Below, piece by piece: positions 11,498 through 47,111 of a stretch of DNA of 64,000 nucleotides. The stretch is taken from NCBI GenBank assembly GCA_964019055.1, contig OZ025211.1, positions 1,950,135-2,014,134 on the forward strand. The letters are read 5' to 3'. Below the pieces are notes generated by a model. That model saw only the letters and a program-made list of their open reading frames with translations. It ran no database searches and was not told the DNA's origin. This DNA comes from Anthopleura xanthogrammica (taxonomy: Eukaryota > Cnidaria > Anthozoa > Actiniaria > Actiniidae). Each line of letters starts with the position of its first letter. Positions within the stretch are counted from its first letter, which is position 1. Made by a program: the position numbers and the translations under genes.

Positions 11498-12113
11498 CAT
11501 CGTTATCTTTTAGATAACCAGAATCTTTAGACAATTTATGGACGAATACTACATAATAATTTGCAACTCCTTCGCCAAATGCTGAAGATTGCACTGACGT
11601 TCGCCAATACAAAGTTAAAAAAGGTGTATAGGATTATGGGGGCGAATTTGGGATGCGATCAAAAAGCGTTGCTCCGCGCCGCCATCTTGCGTCCCCAAAT
11701 AGGCCGTTTCCATTCAAATTGTCATATACCACCATTATTTCTTTGCACTCTGCCAGTTAATTAGTACCAATTTAATCCAATTTTCACCAACTCTCACAAG
11801 AAAAGAAAATTAAGAAAGAATCGCGAAACATTCTGGCAGTTGTTGTAAAATGATGCCATCAAAAAAACCCTCACAATCCAACGTCAGAAAAACAAACTGA
11901 GCTACGGACGAATATGAACCCTGATCTACTTTTCGAGCATAACCCAAAGACACGATTGTATAGTGTTTTAAAAAAGCATGCAAGGATACATGGTAAAATA
12001 ATTCCAATTTGTCCTAAAGATGTTGGCAAGTGCTGCCGTATTTGGATTAATCATTGTAATCATTATTTCATTTACAGTTAATGACATTTAGAATGGTGAA
12101 GATGAAGTCTTCC

Positions 12114-37629
<25,516 letters not shown>

Positions 37630-38619
37630 TTTGATACCAAATGCAGCCAAATATAAGCTTTTAGGCTTAATAAACAACTCTAAAGCTTTGTTTTTAAGGT
37701 ATAACGGTCCTGGCTGACTAAGACGCTGAACGATTCATAACTCAAATTTGGTACCAACAAAGATGGCGCCCAATCGACTTGCTCATACAAAATTCAATGG
37801 CGGGTACCCTGTGGTAAGGTATGGACGAGAGGGGTTAGAAAGTCGAATTTTCACTGCAGTTTTAAGTAGATGTGACAATATTTAGCAGGATATTTTTTTC
37901 TTGAGTTTAATTTTCACGATCTGTATCAAAATGGATAAAACATGTTTAAACTGGATGCATGAATAGTGAACTGCGCCAACACACACGACCGCCGGGGTGC
38001 AAGAGCTATACCAACAGTTATTGTCTACCGGTTACTAGTTGCAGGGACTTCGAGCGCAACCGATAATCGTTAGCCAGAAGTGATTGCGCCGTTCCCTGGG
38101 CTGAAAACTCGTGTTTAGCACTGATTTGACGTAAGATCGAACTGGGCCGATTAGAATTTGATTTTTGCCATCGGCGAGAAAAACCTTCGAAGCACAGAGC
38201 TCTAGTCACATATAATGGCGGGTTAGGGAGCGAGACGCCGCGCGCATTAAGCGGCGCAAATCGTTGCTCTACGCCCGGCCTATACAGGGAACTGGAGTGC
38301 TCAAGTGAAACATTTGTAAAAAAAGATTTCTTTTTGCGGATAAAGTTTGCTGGAGTATTCATTATCTAGTCGGATCCATAGCCATGTGGTGACACCCTCT
38401 GGATTGACCTAAAAGAAAGGGGAAAAGCGGGAAAAAAGTATATATAATTTGATAGTATAAATATAATTTTAATTTACCATGATTTGTATGTTGGAGGTTT
38501 CAGTGTCGGTACTCTGTTCAGTAGTTGTCAGGACGAGAAACTCGGTTTTTTAGCAAACTATAACACCAAATTCACCAACTAACTAATTTCGAAATGATGT
38601 TGCAAGTTGTGAAGACAAA
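37630..38619. other. Probable EEA1 5' flank and promoter region
   Basis: No exon of another gene is visible between the EEA1 start codon and the first tandem unit. A plus-strand AAAGATGGCGCCC at about 37758 resembles a YY1-type AAGATGGCGGC element, which is common close to metazoan start sites. GC content rises near 38200-38270. The 114-codon minus-strand ORF at 38018-38362 has no recognisable feature and is probably chance or 5' UTR. Confidence 0.4.
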
Positions 38620-38744
38620 TATCAAATTCTATCGATTTGGTTGTTTATTCAAAGTAATAATGTTTTTTTCCAATTACGTCAGAATGTATTATTAATATTG
38701 AAGGGATTTTTAATCAACCATCTTCGTATAATTATATACACACC

Positions 38745-39410
38745 TCCGCGGGCCATGTTAGTTCCTTCGAGAAGGCTTCCAGGACATCAATGATAACATT
38801 TTGCTGGGTCACCTCATTTTCAGGAAACTGTGCCGTCTTTGCTTCGAACCGTAAAGGAACATACTTCGCTGTTTTATCAGACTCTTTTTTCATGCGGTTT
38901 TCAACCCATGGTACACTGTCTCATGGTTTACGCATGAGCTCATGTTTCGTAACGTTGCCTTCACTCGCAACTAATCTTTTCTCAATTCTGTATATATCAT
39001 ACCATTCATTAAACAGTCGTTAAAAAATTACACATCTCTTAAACAACCCCTCTTCCCCTCCCCAACAACCCTCCCTCCTTCCTTAGCTTGTGCCCGAATA
39101 CCTGTTTTTGCTTGAATATATCCTTGTTCATTTACATTTGCTTGAATATATTCTTGCATTTTCCCAACATGGTACACTTGCACCTTTTTGGGCTTCCTTG
39201 TTATCACCCTTACATCAATTCTTTTGGCCCTTACTTCCGCGTTCATTGCGTGTATGGGTATTTCCCAATACACTATAGCTCTCTAATTTTCGTACATCGC
39301 CTTCAGTTGTATTTGGGAATACCAAGTCGGAGTGGTATTCACTAACTCTAGTTGCTTGAGGATCTCTCTCAAAAAAGAATATCTTTAGAGCCGCGCGCAT
39401 TGTGTCTTGC
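38745..39410 (-). pseudogene. Decayed ORF remnant, unit 1
   Basis: The minus strand shows protein-like readings broken by stops and shifts. One runs LFNEWYDIYRIEKRLVASE, passes an in-frame TGA after HELMRKP, then DSVPWVENRMKKESDKTAKY and IIDVLEAFSKELTWPAE before a possible GTGTGT donor. Upstream, 39028-39273 reads IPIHAMNAEVRAKRIDVRV and 39215-39400 reads ATRVSEYHSDLVFPNTTEGD in another frame. Units 2 and 3 keep the same segments with an extra stop near the end. I do not recognise the family; a decayed transposon or host gene are both possible. Confidence 0.45.
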
Positions 39411-39736
39411 TAGATAATGCACCACACCCAGCCAGGATGTGAGGCACATTCACTGCGGCTTTCCCGCACATTCAACACATCACAGTTTACAGTGTTTAAT
39501 AATTTATTATCATCATCTTCATTATCCTTATTTTTATTATAATTTTTATTATTATTATTATAACTCTTGCAACAGTAAAGCCTTTCAGTTAATGTTAAAA
39601 CTAATAATCAACAATCAAATTTATCTTATATTAATTACTATACTAATCTTATAATTATAACTTGTTTATTTAGAGCTCGAAAAAGCATTAAAACTAAATC
39701 TCATAACAACAGGTGTCGCTATAATTATTTGGCCAA

Positions 39737-39836
39737 CTGCGCAGCCGTTGTGAGACGCTTCCGGTTCCTGTCATTCCCCTACTAACGCTAGTGGGAGAAT
39801 GACGTGAACCGGAAGCGCCTCACAGCGGCTGCGCAG
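39737..39836. repeat. GC-rich 100-bp palindrome, unit 1
   Basis: Two 50-bp arms beginning CTGCGCAGCCG are inverted with only a few mismatches and almost no loop. The centre is near CTAACGCTAG. It lies about 260 bp downstream of the long ORF's stop codon, past the polyadenylation signal, and is strikingly GC-rich in an AT-rich context. A second imperfect inverted repeat (AGTTCTGATATTGGTGGA ends, 39887-39992) lies next to it. Confidence 0.85.
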
Positions 39837-40042
39837 GAGGCTAAATGATTATTACAATTATCGTAATTGAAGATGCCTGTTTGCAGAGTTCTGATATTGG
39901 TGGAAAGAGGGAATTTAGTTTTGCTTTCCGAAACGTTTCCACTACTGAATATCATGAGCGTGAACTCTGCTTCCACCAATATCATCAGAACTTTCAATCA
40001 CGTTTATTTAATTAGTACCTGATCTTTAGTCTAGAGTAAACT

Positions 40043-40048
40043 TTTATT
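40043..40048 (-). terminator. Polyadenylation signal AATAAA, unit 1 ORF
   Basis: AATAAA on the minus strand lies 47 nt downstream of the TAA stop of the 978-aa ORF. The identical signal sits at the same distance in the other two copies (48410-48415 and 57138-57143). Confidence 0.7.
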
Positions 40049-40094
40049 CAGTATTATAATTATATACTTAGTTCGACGATTAATTTCGTTTCCT

Positions 40095-43031
40095 TTAGTT
40101 CTTTTGGCAGTACAATCCTTGATGGATCGATGCTGAATTGATTGGACAAGTGACACAAGTGTTATTGTAGATCGAGATTCTGTAACTATTTCCAGAGCAA
40201 CAGCCAGGTGAAGCTCTTTGGGCTCTTTGGATAACCGACGTCTTCTTGTCTGGCATAACCTGCTCAAAATTCAGCCGCAGTCTTACTTTCGCTCTTACTA
40301 GCAGCCTTGTCAGGGGAGATGGTGCTTTCCACCTTAACATTTGCGAGCCTTGTTGAACTCTGACACTCAGGCTCCAAGTAGAAAGGATGGTAGGGAGGAT
40401 ACTATGTCTTTCTCTTCTATTAGATCTGTCGCAAATCTTAGGAAGGTTCTTGCAAAGACTGTAAGGGTTTTCCATTTCTGATGGGCAGCTTTTGTAGCCT
40501 TCTTCATAGACATTCATATACTTGCTGTGTTCTCTTGGAAGGATGTACACCACTTCTGCTTGTGGAGACAGCAAACTACCTGCAATGGAAGCAATTCTGA
40601 CTACAGTGGTAGTGAATTCTCTTTGAGCTCCTGTTTTGTAATTTTTTAAAGGTAAGAATATTTCAAAGTTTTCGACAAAGGGAATAGCCTTTTCATCCTC
40701 CAAAAGCCAACGGTTTTCTAAAAGCCACTTGGTTTCTGATGGTAGCCTGAATGATATTGTTTCTCCTTTGGACAAGGCTTGGAGGTCAATAAAGCCAGTG
40801 TCCCCTCGAAATTGAGCGCGTGTAGGTATGTAGACTTCTCTTTCCGTTTCTATGATGGCTGAATTGTCTTTATAATTGATCAAGGCATCAAGATCTTTGG
40901 TCTGAAAGAAAGCATTCTTTTGGGAGCACGCGTCAACAGTTCGTTTTCCATATCGTCTGTATTCCAAGATGTCGCAGTACAGTGATGCTGTTCTTTGAAA
41001 ATTTATTTGCATCGTGAAAAATCCGACCATTAATTGCTTGGCACTGACAATATCAGTAGTACCTTGGCTGACGCTCCTAGAAAGTCTTTTTGCAATATTT
41101 CCGCGAGCAATTTCAGCAACAACATCTATCAATTCAAACTGGAAGTCGAATATTTCTGCTCGTAGAGTGAAAAATTGTGCAAAGTACACTTCTAGTTTCT
41201 CACATATATGCACCAAAGGGCCGATTTTTAAGTCATCACAAACAGCATCTTTGAACGCTGACCACAGAGCATCGTTTTTCTTCAAACGGTTCATGGAGAG
41301 TTCTCTTTCCGGTTTGTTATAACCATACATTTGTATAAACATATCTGCAGCAAGCATATCGTCAACATCAACTAGCGATCCTTTTTTCATACTATGAATC
41401 ACATCTACAACAGTGTTCCATATTTTCATCTTATTTTTAAGAAATGCATTGTTCAGGTCACGTGTATCTCTTGAGATGTCAATTAAAGCCGAATTCATTT
41501 TCTTTGCCCTTATATTTTCTGGACTGACGCTAACAAATTCTGCAGTTAATTGAAGGATGTCTTCAACCTCAGGGCCCGAAAAAATTATTTTGAGGGGATT
41601 TGCACATGTCGCAACAGAAAACGACTTTTTTGAAATATACCCTTTCACATAATGAGACATATATTTACGAGTATAATTGTGTATCTTCTGAAACAGTTTA
41701 CCACACTCTTGTTCGAATTTGTTTAACTTATCAAGAACAAAACGTCTATCGGCATTGGCTATTGCCTCATCATAAGTAGTAATACCCTGTAAAAACTTTG
41801 AAATTCCTGAAACAGACGTTTTCAAGTTTTTATCAAATTTTTTTTTGGTGCCAATCAACTGAAAATACTTTATGTGGCGTTGGAGCTCTAGCATCTTGGA
41901 ATGATCAACTCGCCATAGAAACTGCAGATTCTTTACACGTACTATCTGGGACTTGCTTCTGTGCTGTTTCATTTGTTTGAGGAATACGTATGCAGCCTGA
42001 TAGACTTCGGCGTAAGGACATGCAGATGTGTGTGTGGCTTTGAGCACAAAACAAGCCAAGATAGTGGTATCTAAATATTGTTCGTTTTTCTGGACCAACG
42101 ATAAAGCCACATCAAGGTTTAAGAATGCTTCTTTGTGTACTGCTGTTTGGAAAAATGATTTCAATGTAGACTTCCATGGGTCTTTCAGGATGTCAGCATA
42201 AGCAATGAATAATTGAGCTTCTTTCAAGAGATCGGTATAGTAGGATTCTACTGGACACCCAGCAGGAATGCATTTATTTGGACACATTCTCATTACAAAC
42301 CAATTTATGAGCTTGTGCCAGAAAAAGGCGGCCATTAAGGGCATTGTTGTTTCCCAAGATGGCAATTTGCAGAGAATGTTGTCTTCCCATAACGTCTTGG
42401 CATCCCAGTCAGTTGAACCAACGCCACGGTTCAGTGCTAAATGTATAACGGTTCTATTACAAGAATTGACATTTTTACATATGCTGAGTATCGACGTTTC
42501 TTGTGTATCAAGGGGTTTCCGCGGGGTCGTTATGTCTGAGCACACATTCCTTAAAGGAAGCATTATATGACGAAGATCCGCCGATGCTCCTTTACTTGAG
42601 TTTAAATGGGTTTTCAATATTAAATGGATTTTGTGTCTGACACGCCACTGTTCCATAGCATTGATAGAGCTGTCACGGGAATATGCATATCTGTCGATAA
42701 TGCCGAAGAAAGTCATGATTGATTTACGATCGAAGTTGACAAGCTTTTGTATGCAACTGCTGTTTTTTACTGGAAGGTCGAAGTTGGCGTGTAAGAACCG
42801 TTCTGCTTTTCGTGGTAAAGCTCTCAGTTCTCTAACAAATCTTTCAAGATCCTTTGCATTTGTGCCCCTTTTTTGTAAAGAAATACCAATGGCTTGAATC
42901 TTGTCAATCGTGTCAACCATTTCACACAGCGGCCTGGCACAACTGAACACTAACTTGTCCTGATGTCTGCTACCTTCAACCCCAGTCACTATGGCAACAG
43001 CCATTGTCAAGAAAAATGCAGGGTGCGCCAT
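40095..43031 (-). CDS. Secreted protein of unknown family, copy 1 (978 aa)
   Basis: One uninterrupted reading frame of 978 codons. The start MAHPAFFLTMAVAIVTGVEG is a good signal peptide (hydrophobic core FFLTMAVAIVTG, likely cleavage near VEG-S). A consensus acceptor (GCTATAG) lies at about 43042, 11 nt before the ATG, so a 5' UTR exon probably lies upstream. Residues from about 25 to 700 look largely alpha-helical, with paired cysteines and sequons such as NSSC, NRTV and NYTR. A more strand-like region follows (for example REVYIPTRAQFRGDTGF). The end, GCCSGNSYRISIYNNTC then CPINSASIHQGLYCQKN, resembles half of an ephrin-receptor-like/TNFR-like cysteine motif. There is no transmembrane segment after the leader. 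I recognise no catalytic motif or named family; a large secreted effector, matrix or immune protein are all possible. Confidence 0.85.
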   Translation of the reverse strand: MAHPAFFLTMAVAIVTGVEGSRHQDKLVFSCARPLCEMVDTIDKIQAIGISLQKRGTNAKDLERFVRELRALPRKAERFLHANFDLPVKNSSCIQKLVNFDRKSIMTFFGIIDRYAYSRDSSINAMEQWRVRHKIHLILKTHLNSSKGASADLRHIMLPLRNVCSDITTPRKPLDTQETSILSICKNVNSCNRTVIHLALNRGVGSTDWDAKTLWEDNILCKLPSWETTMPLMAAFFWHKLINWFVMRMCPNKCIPAGCPVESYYTDLLKEAQLFIAYADILKDPWKSTLKSFFQTAVHKEAFLNLDVALSLVQKNEQYLDTTILACFVLKATHTSACPYAEVYQAAYVFLKQMKQHRSKSQIVRVKNLQFLWRVDHSKMLELQRHIKYFQLIGTKKKFDKNLKTSVSGISKFLQGITTYDEAIANADRRFVLDKLNKFEQECGKLFQKIHNYTRKYMSHYVKGYISKKSFSVATCANPLKIIFSGPEVEDILQLTAEFVSVSPENIRAKKMNSALIDISRDTRDLNNAFLKNKMKIWNTVVDVIHSMKKGSLVDVDDMLAADMFIQMYGYNKPERELSMNRLKKNDALWSAFKDAVCDDLKIGPLVHICEKLEVYFAQFFTLRAEIFDFQFELIDVVAEIARGNIAKRLSRSVSQGTTDIVSAKQLMVGFFTMQINFQRTASLYCDILEYRRYGKRTVDACSQKNAFFQTKDLDALINYKDNSAIIETEREVYIPTRAQFRGDTGFIDLQALSKGETISFRLPSETKWLLENRWLLEDEKAIPFVENFEIFLPLKNYKTGAQREFTTTVVRIASIAGSLLSPQAEVVYILPREHSKYMNVYEEGYKSCPSEMENPYSLCKNLPKICDRSNRRERHSILPTILSTWSLSVRVQQGSQMLRWKAPSPLTRLLVRAKVRLRLNFEQVMPDKKTSVIQRAQRASPGCCSGNSYRISIYNNTCVTCPINSASIHQGLYCQKN

Positions 43032-43241
43032 TTCAACAGTCCTATAGCAATAAGTAAGATAAAATAGTTATTTTGAAAAGCATGTGCACAGGCCAGGTAT
43101 AATGAAATAATTAAGAACGACTATGGCAAAGACATTTCTCTTGGTCACTGTTTAATTGGTGTTTGCCTTGCCGGTTTTGACAATTTTGGATATATATATA
43201 TATATACATATATGTGTTATACCGCCATTTACTTTGAATAT

Positions 43242-43770
43242 TATGGCACAAGTTTGTTGAAATAAACTCCTACATATACACAAAACATAGGTGGGCCATT
43301 GGACCACCATGAATTTTGCAACTGACGACTGGAATAACTGAGATTTGTCTTTGAGAGAGGCCAATTCATTAACATCTTTTAAGCATGGCCTAAGTAGAGC
43401 TAAATTTTAATTCTTAAGTATAGTTCGTATTTTATACTTCTTAGTCTAGGATCGTTTTTTTAGTATTTGACCTTCTCGGGTCCGGTTTGGATGTCGGGTT
43501 TCGCATGTGTTGAGTGTGATGCAAATGAGTAAAATTAAACCTTGTTTGAGTTCGTTTGCGTTGCATTCGGCGCATGTGGGATTCGACATCTAGGCCGGGC
43601 CTTGGATCACTGTTATTGTTATTATTTTATTAAGTTTATTAGTTTTTATCTAGATCTTATTTGTTTATATACTTTATTTTCGAGGACCCTTCTGTAAACC
43701 ACATATGTGATGTTGGCATCCTCAATAAAGATTTAAAAAAAACAAAAAAATAAAAAACATTCAACTATTA
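43242..43770 (+). mobile_element. Retroposed 3' tail, unit 1 only
   Basis: Where unit 1 departs from units 2 and 3, the sequence ends on the plus strand in CTCAATAAAGATTTAAAAAA followed by an A-rich tail. This is a classic processed 3' end (AATAAA at 43724-43729). It is probably the 3' part of a non-LTR retrotransposon or retroposed transcript. No ORF is left. Target-site repeats were not identified. Confidence 0.5.
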
Positions 43771-43854
43771 TTTTCAAAACAAAAATACTCGAGTTCCGAT
43801 TTTATTCAGTGTACTAGCTGTGGTGATTTTGGTACTAAAGCTTTAGTTTAAGGA

Positions 43855-44355
43855 CTGCAGCATGTTTGACTGAGTGACTGCTTGCCTTTTCTTTGATTGT
43901 AAGTCATACGTTTTTACAGAGAAAAAAATGCTCTAGTTTGTCTTAATCAAGAAAGACTATAAAGTGTTTATTTATAAGCGGTTTTCGTATAAATGGGAAT
44001 TGAAACTTACGATATGTACTGACTTAGACTAAGGTCAAACATGGAACTTCATGAGCCGAACCTAATGATATGTGATCAAATTCGGTGATTTTCGTGTCTT
44101 TGAGCTTCTGTAAGGAGAGAGTTATCGGGAAGAAGAGCTAGTCTCATATGATCATAAAGGTGGGTTAAACCAATATTAACTTCAACCAAATACAAACTAG
44201 CTTGAAGAAATAGCAACAAAGGAAATATGTAATCCGAAATAGACCGAAATAGTCCGAAATACATGAAACTTCCGTTACCATTATTACTAGCGAGAGCTCT
44301 CTTGGTTCAAATATGCTGTGACGCTGCAATGATTTTCATATTCATTTAATACTAG
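43855..44355. other. Second unit-1-specific insertion
   Basis: About 500 bp separates two stretches that are adjacent in unit 2 (ending TAAAGCTTTAGTTT and resuming at CCTTTTTCCAATGTATACCC). It contains GCGGTTTTCGTATAAATGGG, an end of the 22937-23196 repeat family, and an AACTTCATGAGCCGAACC piece like the 10800-10926 MITE. No gene is seen. Confidence 0.6.
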
Positions 44356-45377
44356 GTAGGCCTTTTTGCCTTTTTCCAATGTATACCCCCAACCATACAA
44401 ACGTCTGTAAATTTGTCGATTTTTGAAAAATCGTACGTTTTCTCGGCGGATATAACACCTAACATAATGAATCTTCGTTGGGTTACTGAAGTGAAGGTGC
44501 TCTTTCTAGTGCTGGTATTGGTTTTTCACTCATTTTAATTCTTAACTTATTCGAAATTTCGGCCGCCTTTGGAAAAAGGTCTATTCTGTACAATTCATAA
44601 AATGGCTGTACTTAATGCGATATATACGGTACCAATACCCACCCACTCATACGAAAATACTGCTTATTAATATTCTGACTTACGTTAGGAAGTACCTTGA
44701 TGGCTCTTGTGGACTGCACTTGCCAGTGAATGTGGTCTGATCCGATTTTAACGGTATTAAGTAGTATTTACACGTGTATTACATCACAGGAATATTTAAT
44801 CATATGATGTCACTTAATATATACTGGTACCAAAAGCACCTGAAAATGATGTAGTTTGTTTTTAAAAATATCAAAGAAATCTGAATAAGAAGAGGTTTTG
44901 AAGAAGATTCAGTAATGGTACTAGAGACTACAAATTTCAAAAGCACAGTAAAGTTTCACTGAATGGATCAAATAAAAAGCCCCATACTAATAAAATGGAT
45001 CACGTCTCATGTTTCACTTAATACCTGTTTTGGTGAACAGGTAGCTTAAACCGGTTCCTCGGAGTCCCCCCTGTTTTTCTTAAAAGTTTAAACAAAAAAG
45101 CAAAATTTCTTTTTACGACTTTAGTTTTGATTAGGTTATTGTAGTATAGAATGAATGCACTAGATATGAAAAGTCGTAACCATACTTTTTATACTTTCCT
45201 TTTTTTTAATATCTTTAGGAATTTTCATATCTAGTAGTTTTAAGATGTAAGACTTAAGACTCATTCGAATTTGCGGCCGCCGTTTTGGAAAAAGCTCTAT
45301 TAATCTGTACAAATCATAAAATGGCTGTACTTAAGATTGAAGATGTAAGACTTCATCCTACCAACGCTCATTCTTAA
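44356..45377. other. Spacer conserved between units
   Basis: This spacer recurs at about 53090-54105 and 61818-62833. It holds a 72-nt ORF (44467-44538) encoding MNLRWVTEVKVLFLVLVLVF and three more residues, and two related segments around AAAATGGCTGTACTTAA (44600 and 45320). No other coding signal is seen. Confidence 0.5.
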
Positions 45378-46582
45378 GGTTACTGGAGACCTTAGCTTGA
45401 GGGGTATCTTTCGTTTAAAACTCTCTCTACGCAACACTTTCAACAAAACCCTATGAAACTATACATCGTTTTAAAGCTCATATGATAAAGATTACGCAAA
45501 ATATATTTTTTGAAAGCAATTTTTTAATTTGAAACGATATGCCGGGGTTTTAAACACAAATCGGGCACGTTCCGTAGATGTGAATTAATGGCAAGGCGTT
45601 AGCGCAAATATCGAAAACAACTTCACTATGTATTACCGAAAGATAAACTACAAAAGCTTGTAAGCATTTTTTGATTTGTTAAGAATTTATTAATTATTAA
45701 AGTTGGAGTGTCGAAAAATTTCTACGTCGGCTGACGTTTTACCGCATAAAAGACGAAATAATCAAAATATCAAAAATCGCTCACGAAATTCTGTTTATCC
45801 ATACTTATTCATGCTTTTTGCAAAATTTTATTGAAATTGAACAAAACTATATACCCTATTAATTCATTTAAAGATAGGAAATTGTCGTAAAATAGATCAT
45901 GAAGATTTTAAGCTTTCAAGATTTGGGCAAGTTTCACGCCTCGTTAAGACACCTGTGAACAGAGAGATACCGCCAGCCAGGAACAACGGGCCGGCCGGAC
46001 CAACGGAATGTTGACAAACACTTCGAACTACGCGGGAAATCATCTAAAAATTGAACACTTCGTTTCTCCGGTAAACTTTTAATAAAGACACAAAAATAAT
46101 GTAGAATTCCCAAACGTATCAAAAGTATAGCGTATTCAAAACGCAAAAGAAATCAGAAAGCGCTAGAGTTTCGAAGCATGGTAGGTCATAGACATAGACA
46201 TAGACATATATTGTATTTAGTACCTCTTCTGACATATTTTGGATTATGATTATTATTATAAAAAGTTAACCGAGATAAACAGCTGCATATATTAGATTTG
46301 CTAGAAAATTGCAGTCAGAAGAGGTAGGGACACGAACTTTATCACGCGGGAAAATCGAAAGAGTAACCGACTCAGTCGAGTATAATATGATAAACGAGGA
46401 CGACAACGCCTTCAGTTTTGATTTATTTTCCCTTCAAACCATTTTTGTTTTAAAATAACTAGCGAACTTTCACAAAATTTCGCCAACAATTTTTGTTCAA
46501 AAAGAAAGATTATTATAAAAACATTTAATTAGTGAAATATTTTTTTATAGAAACATTTTACCCGCGAAGGTCTCCAGTAACC
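45378..46582. mobile_element. TTAA-flanked inverted-repeat element, unit 1
   Basis: The 1205-bp element starts GGTTACTGGAGACCTT and ends with its exact inverse AAGGTCTCCAGTAACC. It is flanked on both sides by TTAA, the target-site duplication typical of the piggyBac superfamily. There is no transposase-sized ORF; the longest (70 codons, 45934-46146) is not recognisable. It is a non-autonomous element carried along in each tandem unit. Confidence 0.72.
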
Positions 46583-47111
46583 TTAATTTTTTTGCCAACA
46601 GGTATACCAGAAACTCATAAACTGAACGTGTAACAGCCATACATTTCTTTAGTGCAATGCTCCGGAATATTCAAATCAGTATTTTGTCGATGAATTTCTT
46701 CTCAGTAAATTACAGCATTCTCTTGCTTTAAAATCTCTCAAACCTAAACTTAAAGATATACATATAATCCCAATTTTACATTGAGATATTCAGTAAATTT
46801 CCTCTGAAAGCACAGGTAGCCCAAGCTGGGTTTCTGCGGTGTCATATGATAAAAAAAAGTATGGGGATCTATAAAAAACCTCAATAACTGAAAATCGTCA
46901 AAATGTGAAATAAAGTAAAGAAATCTTAGCTGACCTTTGAGAAGTTATACCGCTATCGCCCTGCCTGGTTAGAATTCGGATTAAGCCAGTTATCAAATCC
47001 TATCGATTTGGTTGTTTATTCAAAGTAATAATATTTTTTCCAATTACGTCAGAATCGTATTATTACATGTAATATTGAAGGGATTTTTAATCAACCATCT
47101 TCGTATATTAT

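Larger units (their letters stand above)
8843..12113. other. Intergenic region upstream of the MAM-LRR gene
   Basis: No convincing exon is seen. It should include the MAM-LRR promoter (just above 8842) and the 3' flank of EEA1 (just below 12114). Contents are a MITE at 10211-10492, a small palindromic MITE at 10800-10926, a third inverted-repeat element at 11330-11497, and a half copy (about 10036-10130) of the repeat found at 25081-25255. ORFs of 60-97 codons here look like chance. Confidence 0.6.
38620..46990. repeat. Tandem unit 1 (about 8.37 kb)
   Basis: This is the first of three tandem copies, starting at TATCAAATTCTATCGATTTG, which recurs as TATCAAATCCTATCGATTTG at 46991 and 55719. 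It contains, in window order, a decayed ORF, a GC palindrome, the 978-aa ORF (minus), unit-specific insertions (43242-44355) and the 1.2 kb TTAA-flanked element. It is the most divergent of the three copies. Confidence 0.9.

Noticed and set aside
38018..38362. Minus-strand ORF of 114 codons upstream of EEA1
   Set aside because: No leader, motif or low-complexity clue, and no splice site joining it to EEA1; probably 5' flank.
39028..39400. Separate small genes in the decayed segment
   Set aside because: The two overlapping frames and the stops fit one degenerate sequence better than several small genes.
41014..42897. Plus-strand ORFs of 60-102 codons opposite the long secreted ORF
   Set aside because: Shadow frames of a long conserved minus-strand gene, with counterparts in units 2 and 3 for the same reason.
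45934..46146. 70-codon minus-strand ORF repeated in all units
   Set aside because: It lies wholly inside the TTAA-flanked element and has no transposase-like motif; repetition follows from duplication.
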